The translations under genes were made by a program, and so were the position numbers. From assembly GCA_021780815.1 (NCBI GenBank), contig JAJXYC010000003.1:1-64000 (forward strand): a stretch of DNA of 64,000 nt. Direction: 5' to 3'. The stretch is from Bacteroidota bacterium. GTDB lineage: Bacteria; Bacteroidota; Ignavibacteria; Kapaibacteriales; UBA2268. Of this stretch, positions 9,401 through 18,510 are shown in pieces (within the stretch, counting starts at the first letter, position 1; every line of letters begins with the position of its first letter). The notes below the pieces were generated by a model that saw only the letters and a list, made by a program, of their open reading frames with translations, made no database searches and was not told the origin of the DNA.

Positions 9401-10613
9401 TTTTAATATAAAAATTTTATTGTATTCGTTTTTTTTATATAGTATATCTTTTTTAATTTCTTGTAATGAAGCTCCCACAGATACAGGATACAATCTTATT
9501 AACGATACAATTTCCGTAAACGTTGTAACATCTGATACTACCCAGTTGATATATAAAACAGATACAAAAAGTTTCTCCCCTTGTGTAGCAAATGCAAATG
9601 TCTTATTTTGCGGGAAGTCGGATAATATCCAAGCCGCTTCAATCATTAGATTTGCGTATCTACCCGATTCACTCTCTTACTTGAAGGAAAGCGATATTGT
9701 CTCTGCCAAACTTACATTATTCCCTAATAGATATGCTTTAGGCGATACAAATAATGCGAATTTTAGTTTCACTTTAAAAAAAGTTGAAAATTATTGGAGT
9801 GTTAATGCAAACTGGGACTCAATTTCAGTACCTGGATTTATGAGTAGAGATGTGGGTATCTATTCAGGGAAAATTTTACTGCAAGACACTATACCTGCAA
9901 TTACAATTGATATTGACAAGAAATTAATAACTGAATGGTTCCAACTTAAAACCGATACATTAGCTGCTGTTGTAAATTGGGGAGTTGCATTAATTCCCGC
10001 ACAAAGTTCAAATGTAATTTACAGCTTTGGTGGTGAAGGTATTAGTCAAACCACAGACAAAATACCAACGTTACAAATAATATACAACGATAGCACAGCT
10101 CATTTGGATACTTTATACCTTTATGCAGGTTTAAATGCAGCTTTTTTAAATTCAACTTCAAACAATAATGATGATATTGTTATTCAAGGAGGGTTCGATA
10201 TACGGACTAATCTTTATTTTAATATAAATCAAATTCCCCCTTTTGCTAATATTAGTAAAATGGAATTAGACCTTACTTTAAATAAAGAAAAATCCCTTAT
10301 TGGAAATGATACATTAAAAACTTTGTTTAGAATTGATTTTGTAAGTGATACAACAAAAAGTATGTATGGTAATTATTATTATTATGCAGTAAAATCTGAT
10401 TCACTTAGTGATGTTTATAGTTGTGTAAGTGTTACATCTGCCGCACAAGTTTGGAATAGATTTGATGGTAAAGGTATTTTGCAAATTGGTGCTGCCGATT
10501 TCGCTTCGCAATATCAAGTACTGGATAAATTAGTCTTTTACGGTATTAATGACCCTGACCCAGCAAAAAGACCAAAAGTAAGAATAGTTTATACAAAACA
10601 ATCAAAAAGATAA
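9390..10613 (+). CDS. Predicted lipoprotein with DNRLRE-like repeats, TTG start
   Basis: 407 residues. A hydrophobic signal (about 9-25) ends in the lipobox LISC, so the protein is probably lipidated and envelope-bound. The body is beta-rich and Asp/Thr/Ser-rich, with segments such as IIRFAYLPDSL and DIVSAKLTLFPN that resemble DNRLRE-type or DUF4270-like surface proteins; I do not recognise a precise family. No ATG lies before the signal peptide. The TTG at 9390 sits inside the end of the upstream gene and has AAAAGG eight bases before it, so translation is probably coupled. An outer-membrane barrel gene follows after 26 bases. Confidence 0.7.
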   Translation: MKSNFNIKILLYSFFLYSISFLISCNEAPTDTGYNLINDTISVNVVTSDTTQLIYKTDTKSFSPCVANANVLFCGKSDNIQAASIIRFAYLPDSLSYLKESDIVSAKLTLFPNRYALGDTNNANFSFTLKKVENYWSVNANWDSISVPGFMSRDVGIYSGKILLQDTIPAITIDIDKKLITEWFQLKTDTLAAVVNWGVALIPAQSSNVIYSFGGEGISQTTDKIPTLQIIYNDSTAHLDTLYLYAGLNAAFLNSTSNNNDDIVIQGGFDIRTNLYFNINQIPPFANISKMELDLTLNKEKSLIGNDTLKTLFRIDFVSDTTKSMYGNYYYYAVKSDSLSDVYSCVSVTSAAQVWNRFDGKGILQIGAADFASQYQVLDKLVFYGINDPDPAKRPKVRIVYTKQSKR

Positions 10614-10639
10614 TTATTTAATTTATAAAATTATAATAA

Positions 10640-11884
10640 ATGAATATTAAAAAAAACATAACTTTAACATTGTTTTATTTCAGTCTAATGCTTGTATTTA
10701 CTAAAACAAGTTTTTCGCAAGGTGGCTCAAATTATTCAATATTAGGATTCGGAGATATTAACCAAGTTATTTCAGCAAGTTATGAAGGTCTTGCTGGGAC
10801 TGCAATTGCTATCCCAAGTTCTAACTCAATAAATATAATAAATCCTGCACTCATTTCACTTGTAACAGATACACGTTTGCAAGTAGGTTACAATTTTAAT
10901 CAAAATATTGTTACAACTGCAAATTCTAATTTATGGCAAAATAATGGCGGTGTGAATGGTATTAATGCCTTATTTGCGTTGGATACCACAGCCAAAGTTT
11001 CTGTTGCATTAGGATTAATTCCCGCTTCAAAAGTTAATTATTTAGTTGCTAAATCTTTTGTTGTCCCTTATAATAATGGTGAGTTGCATGGTAAATCTCT
11101 TTATAAAGGTTCGGGGGGATTATCTTCCCTTTATTTAGCTTTGGGAGCTAATGTTGTTGATAATTTATATCTTGGGGCAAATGTCTTCGGTAATTTTGGC
11201 TCTATCAATTACAATAATACTATATCTTACCTGGAAGATTATACTTTTACTAATACTTTTAATCAACAAGATTATTTTTCTGGTTTTGGCTATAAATTCG
11301 GGCTTTTTTACCAATTCCCATCTAATTTTAATATTGGTGCTTATTATTCAAACTATGGTTCAATTAAGATAGATAGAGTAAAATCTTATTCATCAGATTT
11401 ATTAAAAGATACTACTTTTACGGAATCTTTAAATGTTAATCCCCCAAGTTCCTTTGGTGTTGGAATTTCGTATCAAACAGGCAAATTTTTAATTGGCGCA
11501 GATTGGAAAGTTTTAAATATTTCAAATTTGAACTATGGTTTTTCATTGGATAATAAATTTAAAAATTCTACCGAAACATCAATTGGAGTAATTAGATTTG
11601 GCAATACTATGCCTGGTACAAATTATGCTGATAGAATTACTTATAGGTTTGGTGCAGGGTATAATGCTTTATATTATGAAATTGCAAATACAAATATTAA
11701 CGAAATAAATTTGTCCGTTGGGGCTTCTTTCCCGATTGGTTATAGCGGGCTATTAGATGTTGCGGCTATTTTTGGGCAAAGAGGGACAACTAACAATGGG
11801 TTATTAAATGAATATTACGGCAAGTTAATGATTGATTTTAGCATTGGAGAAGGTTGGTTCCATCCGTATAAACGTGAATATTAA
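10640..11884 (+). CDS. Outer-membrane beta-barrel protein
   Basis: 414 residues. The signal peptide ends about residue 26 (TSFSQ, Gln-ending as is usual in this group). The rest alternates aromatic and small polar residues (GFGYKFGLFYQF, NIGAYYSNYGSI, GVGISYQTGKFLIGADW), which is typical of a transmembrane barrel. The early segment YEGLAGTAIAIPSSNSINIINPAL resembles the start of FadL/PorV-like barrels. The function is unknown. It is probably the third gene of an operon with the GT5-like protein and the lipoprotein; hslV starts 20 bases downstream. Confidence 0.7.
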   Translation: MNIKKNITLTLFYFSLMLVFTKTSFSQGGSNYSILGFGDINQVISASYEGLAGTAIAIPSSNSINIINPALISLVTDTRLQVGYNFNQNIVTTANSNLWQNNGGVNGINALFALDTTAKVSVALGLIPASKVNYLVAKSFVVPYNNGELHGKSLYKGSGGLSSLYLALGANVVDNLYLGANVFGNFGSINYNNTISYLEDYTFTNTFNQQDYFSGFGYKFGLFYQFPSNFNIGAYYSNYGSIKIDRVKSYSSDLLKDTTFTESLNVNPPSSFGVGISYQTGKFLIGADWKVLNISNLNYGFSLDNKFKNSTETSIGVIRFGNTMPGTNYADRITYRFGAGYNALYYEIANTNINEINLSVGASFPIGYSGLLDVAAIFGQRGTTNNGLLNEYYGKLMIDFSIGEGWFHPYKREY

Positions 11885-11904
11885 TTTATAATTTAATTTA
11901 GAAA

Positions 11905-12465
11905 ATGAAAATGAAAACAAATAAAGATTTTTATCCCGAAGTCCGTTCTACAACTGTTATAGGTGTTTTAAAAGATGGGCATTCTGTTCTGGGTGCTGAT
12001 GGGCAAGTTACTTTCGGAAATACCGTGATGAAAGGTAATGCAAAAAAAGTTCGGACATTATACGATGGACAAGTTTTAGCAGGTTTTGCAGGAGCAACCG
12101 CTGATGCTTTTACTTTGTTGCAAAAATTTGAAGAGAAACTTGAAACTCATCGTGGTAATTTACAGCGTGCTTCTATTGAACTTGCCAAAGATTGGCGAAC
12201 AGATAGATTTTTACGTAAATTAGAAGCTATGCTTATTGTAATGAATAAATCTAATATCTTCTTAATAAGTGGTACAGGCGACGTTGTAGAACCAGAAGAA
12301 AATGTGATTGCTATTGGCTCGGGTGGCAATTTTGCGTATGCTGCTGCTTCTGCTTTAATCCAACATTCTAATTTATCTGCTCGTGAAATCGTAGAAGAAA
12401 GCTTGAAAATTGCATCGAAAATTTGTATTTACACTAATTCAAATTTTGTAATAGAAGAACTGTAA
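11905..12465 (+). CDS. hslV: ATP-dependent protease proteolytic subunit HslV
   Basis: 186 residues with the Ntn-hydrolase signature. The mature protein should start at Thr16 or Thr17 after a short propeptide, reading [20 protein letters not shown]; the N-terminal Thr is the catalytic nucleophile. The [14 protein letters not shown] segment matches the HslV core. HslV works as a dodecamer capped by the HslU ATPase; hslU is not next to it here and must be elsewhere if the system is complete. The first two Met codons are three codons apart, so the exact start is open. A perfect hairpin terminator follows. Confidence 0.95.
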   Translation: MKMKTNKDFYPEVRSTTVIGVLKDGHSVLGADGQVTFGNTVMKGNAKKVRTLYDGQVLAGFAGATADAFTLLQKFEEKLETHRGNLQRASIELAKDWRTDRFLRKLEAMLIVMNKSNIFLISGTGDVVEPEENVIAIGSGGNFAYAAASALIQHSNLSAREIVEESLKIASKICIYTNSNFVIEEL

Positions 12466-12507
12466 ATAAAATTTCTTCACAATAAACAATATTTATACTA
12501 AATGTTT

Positions 12508-12543
12508 TAATACTCAATCATCACTGATTGAGTATTATTTTTT
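12508..12543 (+). terminator. Intrinsic terminator after hslV
   Basis: A perfect 13-bp stem (TAATACTCAATCA with its complement), a four-base loop TCAC, then T6. It closes the 7916-12465 transcription block. Confidence 0.9.
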
Positions 12544-12791
12544 CAAATTCCTCCAATAAAAGGGGAAAGTTATACAAAACATACATAGTCCCTCTATGAT
12601 ATCTCCAAGATGTTGGTCCCTTAAAATAAAAATATAAGAAAAAACTTTTAAATTGTAAAAAAAATATAGGAATCGTTCTTTTTTGTAATTTTGCAATATA
12701 CCAATTGAGATGTATGTAAAGAAACGAATTGGGTATTATAAACGCAGAAAGCATTTAATTACTTATTGTTAAACATAAAAATATATTATTT
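12544..12791. other. Intergenic region before the accessory insert, with a candidate promoter
   Basis: No convincing gene on either strand. TAATTTTG at 12686-12693 matches the TAnnTTTG -7 consensus and would serve the FkbM gene at 12792, but the long distance leaves a leader of nearly 100 bases. A minus-strand open frame here was rejected. Confidence 0.4.
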
Positions 12792-13511
12792 ATGAGTATC
12801 AAAAATATGATTAGGGAAATTCTGATCTTTTTTCATTTAGATATAACTAAAAATCTTAAATATGATAGATTAACATATCAAATAATGAAGAAGATTCTCA
12901 AAAAAGGGGATAATTGCATTGATGTTGGCTGCCATAAAGGAACAATGTTAAATTTAATGCTTAAATATTCACCAGAAGGCAGGCATTACGCTTTTGAACC
13001 TATTCCCTACTTATTTAAAGAATTAGAAACACATTACAAAAATAAAGCTGAAATCTTTCCTTATGCACTTTCAGATAGCGACGGGGAAACTACTTTCCAA
13101 CTTGTTAAAAATGCTCCTGCTTATAGTGGCATCAAAAGGAGACATTACGATATTCCAAACCCAGAAATTGAAGAAATAAAAGTCGAAATGAGAACTTTAG
13201 ATGGGATTATTCCTTTAAGCGAGAAAATTAATTTTGTAAAAATTGATGTAGAAGGCGGAGAATACGGTGTAATTAAGGGTGCAAAAAATTTATTAAAAAA
13301 GAATAAGCCTGTTGTTTTGTTTGAATGTGGAATAGGAGGTAGTGATTATTACGGGACAAATCCACTTTATTTATTCAATTTTATTTCAAATGAAATAGGT
13401 TTAAAAATATATACTTTGGAAGCATATATTAAAGGTAAAAGTCCGATGAGTGCCACTGAATTTGAAAAATACTTTAATACTAATGAAGAATACTATTTTG
13501 TAGCAAGTTAA
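12792..13511 (+). CDS. FkbM-family methyltransferase
   Basis: 239 residues. The SAM-binding motif IDVGCHKG is at 43-50, followed by the family features YAFEPIP (acidic loop after motif I), ALSDSDGE, and KIDVEGGEYGVIKGA. FkbM-type enzymes methylate hydroxyl groups, often on sugars or natural products. No glycan or polyketide genes are nearby, so the substrate is unknown. It stands between the hslV terminator and the restriction-modification operon, with gaps on both sides, and probably belongs to the same horizontally variable stretch. Confidence 0.88.
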   Translation: MSIKNMIREILIFFHLDITKNLKYDRLTYQIMKKILKKGDNCIDVGCHKGTMLNLMLKYSPEGRHYAFEPIPYLFKELETHYKNKAEIFPYALSDSDGETTFQLVKNAPAYSGIKRRHYDIPNPEIEEIKVEMRTLDGIIPLSEKINFVKIDVEGGEYGVIKGAKNLLKKNKPVVLFECGIGGSDYYGTNPLYLFNFISNEIGLKIYTLEAYIKGKSPMSATEFEKYFNTNEEYYFVAS

Positions 13512-13647
13512 GACATATGCAATAAAGTTCTTTTGCTGATTTTGTGTATTCTTAACTATATGGGATAGTGAATAATTAAAAAATTGATGAATATTTTTTA
13601 TTTTTGAAATTAATTTAATTAAACAAAATATGATTAACAATAAATAA

Positions 13648-15225
13648 ATGACTGAATTACTGACAATAAAACAAGCAAGCGATTGGGCAACCGAATATTT
13701 GAAAAAAAATATAACAACTTCAAATATTTCGTATTTGGTTAACTATGGACGAATTAAAAAACTCGGTGATAATGGTTCAACATTAATCGATAAAAATGAG
13801 CTAATTACTTATTATAAATCATTTTATGGTAATAGAGAACTTGACTGGAAAGACCAATTAGGAGATGATCTAAATTGGTCATTGTCTTTTGATTGGCTTA
13901 AAGAGAAAGATACAACAAAACATGTACATAGATTACACCCATACAAAGGGAAATTTATTCCACAACTTGTTGAGTATTTTTTAGATAGTCATACAGATAA
14001 TTTTAAAAAGCAGGTATATTTCCAAAAAGGTGATATCGTTCTAGACCCATTTTGTGGTAGTGGAACAACTTTGGTGCAAGCCAATGAATTGGGAATAAAC
14101 GCCATTGGAATTGATATTTCAGCATTTAACGCATTTATTAGCAATGTAAAATTAGCAAAATGTGATTATGTGGACTTAAACAATGAAATAAAAAAAATAA
14201 CACATGCTTTAAAAAACTTTATTGCACAAACTAATCATTTAACATTTGAAAACGAATTACTTGCAGAATTGAATGAATACAATAAACAATATTTTCCATC
14301 ACCTGAATTTAAAATTAAAGTTCGTCAGAAACAGATAAATGAATTAGAATATACTAACGAAAAAGTTAATAATTTTATGCCAACTTTTGAAAAATTGGTA
14401 AAAAAATACAACTTGAAAATCGTCCAGGAAAATACAGATAATTTTTTAGGTAAGTGGTATTTACAAACTGTTAAAGATGAAATAGATTTAGTTTTTTCAA
14501 TGGTAAAACAAATAAAAAATATTACGACAAAAAAAATTCTAAGTGTTATATTAAGCAGAACAATTCGTTCTTGCAGAGCAACAACACATGCCGATTTGGC
14601 AACCTTAATTGACCCTGTAACTTCAATTTATTATTGTGCAAAACACGGTAAAATTTGTAAACCTGTATTTTCAATGCTTCCGTGGTTTGAAAGATACAGT
14701 AAAGACACAATTCAAAGATACGCTGAATATGAAAAACTTAAAACAAAAACTTTCCAATATTGCTTAACAGGAGACAGTAGAAATATTGACATTTTTGCAG
14801 AAATTGAAAATAAAAATCCACAATTTGCAGAAATAGTTAAAAATCATAAAATAAAAGGTATCTTCAGCAGTCCGCCTTATGTTGGATTAATTGACTATCA
14901 CGAACAACACGCTTACGCATACGATTTGTTTGGTTTCGAACGAAACGACAATTTGGAAATTGGAGCAATGCAACAAGGACAAAGCAAACAAGCAAAAGAA
15001 AATTATGTGCAAGGAATTGCAGATGTTTTGAATAATACAAAACGTTTTTTGGCAAACGATTACGATATATTTTTAGTCGCAAATGATAAAAATAATTTGT
15101 ATCCGAGAATAGCAGAATTAGCAGGAATGCAAATTGTTAATCAACATAAAAGACCTGTTTTAAACAGAACTGAAAAAGATAAAACAGCATATTCGGAAAT
15201 AATATTTCATTTAAAATCAAAATAA
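13648..15225 (+). CDS. Type II DNA methyltransferase (probable N4-cytosine) with N-terminal helix-turn-helix
   Basis: 525 residues. The N-terminal 60 residues (LTIKQASDW ... LVNYGRIKKLGDNG ... LIDKNELITYY) read like an excisionase/MerR-type helix-turn-helix. The conserved HPYKGKF is at 97-103, SAM motif I DPFCGSGTT at 133-141, and the catalytic SPPY motif at 408-411, which favours N4-cytosine (or N6-adenine) methylation. About 270 residues between motif I and SPPY probably hold the target-recognition part. It heads a three-gene operon: the next gene starts four bases after its stop and the nuclease follows. It should protect the genome from that nuclease; the HTH could make it autorepressing. 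Confidence 0.88.
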   Translation: MTELLTIKQASDWATEYLKKNITTSNISYLVNYGRIKKLGDNGSTLIDKNELITYYKSFYGNRELDWKDQLGDDLNWSLSFDWLKEKDTTKHVHRLHPYKGKFIPQLVEYFLDSHTDNFKKQVYFQKGDIVLDPFCGSGTTLVQANELGINAIGIDISAFNAFISNVKLAKCDYVDLNNEIKKITHALKNFIAQTNHLTFENELLAELNEYNKQYFPSPEFKIKVRQKQINELEYTNEKVNNFMPTFEKLVKKYNLKIVQENTDNFLGKWYLQTVKDEIDLVFSMVKQIKNITTKKILSVILSRTIRSCRATTHADLATLIDPVTSIYYCAKHGKICKPVFSMLPWFERYSKDTIQRYAEYEKLKTKTFQYCLTGDSRNIDIFAEIENKNPQFAEIVKNHKIKGIFSSPPYVGLIDYHEQHAYAYDLFGFERNDNLEIGAMQQGQSKQAKENYVQGIADVLNNTKRFLANDYDIFLVANDKNNLYPRIAELAGMQIVNQHKRPVLNRTEKDKTAYSEIIFHLKSK

Positions 15226-15229
15226 ATTT

Positions 15230-15511
15230 ATGAAAACTTTTGAGATACAATACATTAGCAGGTATTATGATGAAAAGAATTACAATTCGGAAACTATTAA
15301 AGCAAAAACTGAAGAAGATGTATTAAAAAAGTTCGCGAAATTATTTGGAATTAAAAATTTCAAACAATTATTTGAACCAATGTATATGTGGGAAGATGGT
15401 CAATGGATGTCGTCTTTTAAATATATAAATGAAGTTGAAGAAATAGTTTGTGAACATTGTAATGGAAGTGGGAAAATTCAAATAAATAAGAAAAAAAATG
15501 GCTCTAAATAA
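15230..15511 (+). CDS. Small CxxCxGxG protein between methyltransferase and nuclease genes
   Basis: 93 residues, starting four bases after the methyltransferase stop and overlapping the nuclease start by 14 bases, so it is tightly coupled to the restriction-modification operon. The N-terminal part (about 1-60) is acidic/basic alpha-beta with aromatic residues. Near the C-terminus it has CEHCNGSGK, a single CxxCxGxG knuckle as found in DnaJ zinc-binding repeats; one knuckle alone gives only two ligands, so zinc binding would need dimerisation or other ligands. I do not recognise a family. It has no similarity by eye to controller (C) proteins or Vsr nucleases. Confidence 0.8.
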   Translation: MKTFEIQYISRYYDEKNYNSETIKAKTEEDVLKKFAKLFGIKNFKQLFEPMYMWEDGQWMSSFKYINEVEEIVCEHCNGSGKIQINKKKNGSK

Positions 15512-16283
15512 AGAACAAATACAATCAATTGAAAATGTTTTACGAAACAGTTTAAGACATAAATTTCAGAATTATAAACCAGAACCTGCCTCAATGCCTT
15601 TTCATACCAGATTGTTGGGCAAAGATATAATGGCATTATTTTCATTTATTCATTCGTTGAATACTAATTTTGGAACAAGTATTTTTGAACCTGTTGCACT
15701 TGCTTTGGCAAGTTCTAAATTTAAAGTTGCTAAAAGTCAATCACAAGCAGGAACTCAAATGAGTGAAAATGCTCAATTTGAAATACAGCAAATAATGGAC
15801 GAATTGACAGCCGCAAACGTAAAACCTGATAAAATTAAAGAAACAGAAACAATTAGAAAAGTTTGTCAAACAGGAACTTTAAGAAAAGTTAAACCAACAT
15901 TGGTTGATATTTGGCTCGAAAGTCATGACGGAGAATATTTTTTATTTGACATTAAAACTGCAAAACCAAACAAAGGCGGTTTCAAAGAATTTAAAAGAAC
16001 TTTGTTAGAATGGACAGCAGCAATTTTGGCAGAAAATCCAAATGCAAAAGTAAATACGATAATTGCAATTCCTTACAATCCTTATGAACCCAAACCTTAC
16101 AGTCGTTGGACAATGGCAGGAATGTTAGATTTGGAAAATGAATTAAAAGTAGCAGACGAATTTTGGGATTTTCTTGGTGGTCAGGGAACTTACAAAGATT
16201 TATTGGATTGTTTTGAACGTGTTGGAATTGAACTTCGCAAGGAAATTGATGATTACTTTGAAAAATACCAAAGAATATTATGA
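15498..16283 (+). CDS. Type II restriction endonuclease, TdeIII/MjaII-like
   Basis: 261 residues. The central stretch has a PD-(D/E)xK-type core: VKPTLVDIWL with Asp137, then LFDIKTAKPNKGGFKEFKR with Asp151 and Lys153. The layout and the KTAKPNKGGFKEFKRTLLEW block resemble the TdeIII/MjaII family, whose members cut GGNCC; both the assignment and the specificity come from memory of that family. The nuclease is the third gene of the operon with the N4-cytosine-type methyltransferase, which fits a GC-rich target. The ATG follows A8 with no clear ribosome site; translation is probably coupled to the overlapping small gene. Confidence 0.78.
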   Translation: MALNKEQIQSIENVLRNSLRHKFQNYKPEPASMPFHTRLLGKDIMALFSFIHSLNTNFGTSIFEPVALALASSKFKVAKSQSQAGTQMSENAQFEIQQIMDELTAANVKPDKIKETETIRKVCQTGTLRKVKPTLVDIWLESHDGEYFLFDIKTAKPNKGGFKEFKRTLLEWTAAILAENPNAKVNTIIAIPYNPYEPKPYSRWTMAGMLDLENELKVADEFWDFLGGQGTYKDLLDCFERVGIELRKEIDDYFEKYQRIL

Positions 16284-16343
16284 TAAAGATGGAAGAATAG
16301 ATATCAATGAAATATCTATAAAAATTTGTCTTAAATAAAATAG

Positions 16344-16383
16344 CACAACCCTTAACTATATAGTAAGTTAAAGGTTGTGTTTC
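16344..16383. terminator. Hairpin between nuclease gene and greA
   Basis: CACAACCCTTAAC pairs with GTTAAAGGTTGTG with one mismatch across a 10-base loop, then TTTC. It lies between convergent genes and can serve both. Confidence 0.7.
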
Positions 16384-16405
16384 AAGAAAGAATTAATGAG
16401 AAATA

Positions 16406-16882
16406 TTAAGATTTGCTTATTTCAACTATTTCATAATTTAAAGTACCAGCAGGCACTTTGACAGAAATTTTTTCACCCAAAGTCTTTCCTAATAAAGCTT
16501 TGCCAACCAAAGAAGTAACAGAAATTTTATTTTCTAAAAAGTCAGCTTCTTCGGCAGAGACAATTGTATATTCTACAAATTCATTTCTATCTAAATCTTT
16601 AAGTTTTACTTTGGATAAAATATAAATTTTATCGTCGGGGAATTGACCTGCCTTGATAATTTGAGCTTTAGAAAGCATAAAATTAATTTTTTGAATTTTT
16701 AATTCAAGCAAGCCTTGTTCTTCTTTAGCGGCATCATAATCAGCATTTTCTGATAGATCGCCGTGAGAACGAGCATCAGCAATTTTTTGGGCAATTTCAA
16801 TTCTTTTTGTCGTAGTCAAATATTCCAATTCTTTTTCAAGTTCTACCATTTTTTGTTTGGTTAAATATACTGTATCACTCAT
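16406..16882 (-). CDS. greA: Transcription elongation factor GreA
   Basis: 158 residues from the chosen ATG. The N-terminal coiled coil carries the acidic tip DARSHGDLSENADYDAA; the C-terminal FKBP-like domain ends YEIVEIS. GreA stimulates RNA cleavage by backtracked RNA polymerase. A longer frame begins at 16903, but AGGAG at 16888-16892 lies five bases before the ATG at 16882, inside that extension, which decides the start. It is 29 bases downstream of ribBA on the same strand and is probably co-transcribed with it. Confidence 0.96.
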   Translation of the reverse strand: MSDTVYLTKQKMVELEKELEYLTTTKRIEIAQKIADARSHGDLSENADYDAAKEEQGLLELKIQKINFMLSKAQIIKAGQFPDDKIYILSKVKLKDLDRNEFVEYTIVSAEEADFLENKISVTSLVGKALLGKTLGEKISVKVPAGTLNYEIVEISKS

Positions 16883-16887
16883 AAATA

Positions 16888-16892
16888 CTCCT
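16888..16892 (-). promoter_or_regulatory. Ribosome binding site of greA
   Basis: AGGAG on the minus strand with a five-base spacer to the ATG at 16882. It decides against the longer reading from 16903. Confidence 0.75.
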
Positions 16893-16911
16893 AAATTTTT
16901 CAAATTATAAA

Positions 16912-18108
16912 TTAAATATGTCTGAAAATATGTCCCATCTTTTCTTTTTTTGTTTGAAGATAACCAATATTAATAGGATTAGGTTGAATTTCGAGTGGAA
17001 CAGTTTCTACAACTTCTAATCCATAACTTTCAATACCAACACGTTTAGTAGGATTATTTGAAATAAGTTTCATTTTTTTCACTCCTAATGCTACTAAAAT
17101 TTGAGCACCTATTCCGTAATCACGAGCATCAGCTGGGAAGCCGAGTGCTAAATTAGCTTCAACAGTATCTAATCCGCCTTCTTGCAATTTATAAGCTTTA
17201 AGTTTATTAACTAACCCAATTCCTCGTCCTTCCTGTCTCATATAAAGGACAACTCCTTTTCCTTCTTTTTCAATCATCTCCATAGATTTATGTAATTGAG
17301 GACCACAATCACATCGCAGAGAACCAAATACATCCCCTGTTAAACATTCTGAATGTACCCGAACAAGTATAGGTTCATTTTCTGTCCAAGTTCCTTTGAC
17401 TAATGCGGTGTGTTCCGCACCATCAACAAGGCTAACAAAAACTTTTATGTCAAAGTCGCCATGTTCAGTAGGTAATTTAGCAGATGCAACTTCTTGCACA
17501 AGATTAGTGTTTTTAAATAGGTAAGAAATTAAATCTTTAATTGTAGCAATCTTAAGATTAAACTTCTTAGCAAATAATTTTAAATTATCTAAACGAGCCA
17601 TAGTTCCATCTTCGTTCATAATTTCGCAAAGGACACCAGATTGCTTCAATCCAGCAAGTTTCATTAAATCAACAACTGCTTCTGTATGTCCTGCACGTCG
17701 TAAAACACCACCATTACGAGCAATCAGCGGGAAGATATGACCAGGTCTCAATAAATCTTCGGCTTTAGTATCTTTATTTGCAATTGCACGAACAGTTGCC
17801 GCTCTATCAAAAGCTGAAATTCCCGATGAAGTTCCATAAGCATAATCTACAGAAACTGTGAAACGAGTTCCATGAAATGCTGAGTTGTCCTTAACCATAG
17901 TTTCTAGTTCTAATTCTTTTGCCCTTTCTTCCGTTAAAGCGACACAAATTAAGCCCCGTGCATTTTGCGACATAAAGTTAATTGTATCAGCTGTACATAA
18001 TTCGGCAGATGCAATTACATCACCTTCGTTTTCACGGTCTTCATCGTCCATTATTATTACCATCTTCCCTTGTAAGAGGTCTTCGATTACTTCTGGTATT
18101 GTATTCAT
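16912..18108 (-). CDS. ribBA: Bifunctional DHBP synthase / GTP cyclohydrolase II
   Basis: 398 residues. The N-terminal RibB domain has the metal-binding [10 protein letters not shown] at 21-30 and the GHTEA block; it makes 3,4-dihydroxy-2-butanone 4-phosphate from ribulose 5-phosphate. The C-terminal RibA domain has [18 protein letters not shown] (the three zinc Cys) near residue 255 and RQEGRGIGL; it opens GTP. Both domains look complete, so the protein supplies both riboflavin precursors. Other rib genes are not nearby. The upstream region is short (84 bases to yajC) and contains a terminator-like hairpin rather than an FMN riboswitch. Confidence 0.96.
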   Translation of the reverse strand: MNTIPEVIEDLLQGKMVIIMDDEDRENEGDVIASAELCTADTINFMSQNARGLICVALTEERAKELELETMVKDNSAFHGTRFTVSVDYAYGTSSGISAFDRAATVRAIANKDTKAEDLLRPGHIFPLIARNGGVLRRAGHTEAVVDLMKLAGLKQSGVLCEIMNEDGTMARLDNLKLFAKKFNLKIATIKDLISYLFKNTNLVQEVASAKLPTEHGDFDIKVFVSLVDGAEHTALVKGTWTENEPILVRVHSECLTGDVFGSLRCDCGPQLHKSMEMIEKEGKGVVLYMRQEGRGIGLVNKLKAYKLQEGGLDTVEANLALGFPADARDYGIGAQILVALGVKKMKLISNNPTKRVGIESYGLEVVETVPLEIQPNPINIGYLQTKKEKMGHIFRHI

Positions 18109-18130
18109 TCTATTACATTTTTATTAATTT

Positions 18131-18170
18131 CAAAATAAAAAAGAAATCTTTTGCTTACGGCAAAAGATTT
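18131..18170 (-). terminator. Terminator after yajC (or attenuator before ribBA)
   Basis: AAATCTTTTGC and GCAAAAGATTT form a perfect 11-bp stem with a five-base loop. On the minus strand it is followed by a T-rich run. Its place between yajC and ribBA could end the upstream transcript or attenuate read-through. Confidence 0.75.
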
Positions 18171-18192
18171 TCAGTGCTATTTATTATTTCAA

Positions 18193-18510
18193 CTAGATCT
18201 TTGTTGAAACAGCAACTCTTTCAAATTTCACTTTCGTGTTCTCACCAATTTGTAATGTGATAGTTTTATCGTCTAATTCAACGACAGTGCCATGCATTCC
18301 CGAAGTTGTGATAACTCTATCACCCTTTTTAATACTTTCTAACATTTTTTTATGTTCACTTTGTCTTTTTTGTTGAGGTCTTATCATCAAAAAATACATT
18401 ATCAAAATTACAGCACCAAACATAACTAATGTTGAAATCAAAGAGCCGCCGCCTCCTTGTTGTCCATTAGGAGGTGCCATTGCATACGCTTGTTGTAAGT
18501 CAAAAAACAT
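18193..18510 (-). CDS. yajC: Preprotein translocase subunit YajC
   Basis: 105 residues. One membrane helix (about 25-42, ISTLVMFGAVILIMYFLMI), then the family motif RPQQKRQSEHKK and a small cytoplasmic domain with IKKGDRVITTSGMHGTV. A Gly/Gln-rich N-terminal segment precedes the helix. YajC associates with SecDF; here secD and secF are about 12 kb away rather than adjacent. It lies 88 bases downstream of purH on the same strand. Confidence 0.95.
   Translation of the reverse strand: MFFDLQQAYAMAPPNGQQGGGGSLISTLVMFGAVILIMYFLMIRPQQKRQSEHKKMLESIKKGDRVITTSGMHGTVVELDDKTITLQIGENTKVKFERVAVSTKI

Noticed and set aside
12521-12754. Open frame of 77 codons on the minus strand between hslV and the FkbM gene
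   Set aside because: It starts inside a promoter-like AT-rich stretch, ends in the hslV terminator stem, and has no ribosome site or recognisable domain.
12466-16400. Insertion sequence or phage carrying the R-M operon
   Set aside because: No transposase, integrase, terminal inverted repeats or target duplication could be seen around the insert.
16883-16903. Longer greA reading from 16903
   Set aside because: The ribosome site AGGAG lies inside that extension and the normal GreA N-terminus begins at the ATG at 16882.
18109-18192. FMN riboswitch upstream of ribBA
   Set aside because: The gap is only 84 bases and contains a simple hairpin with a T-run; the multi-arm RFN element is not visible.
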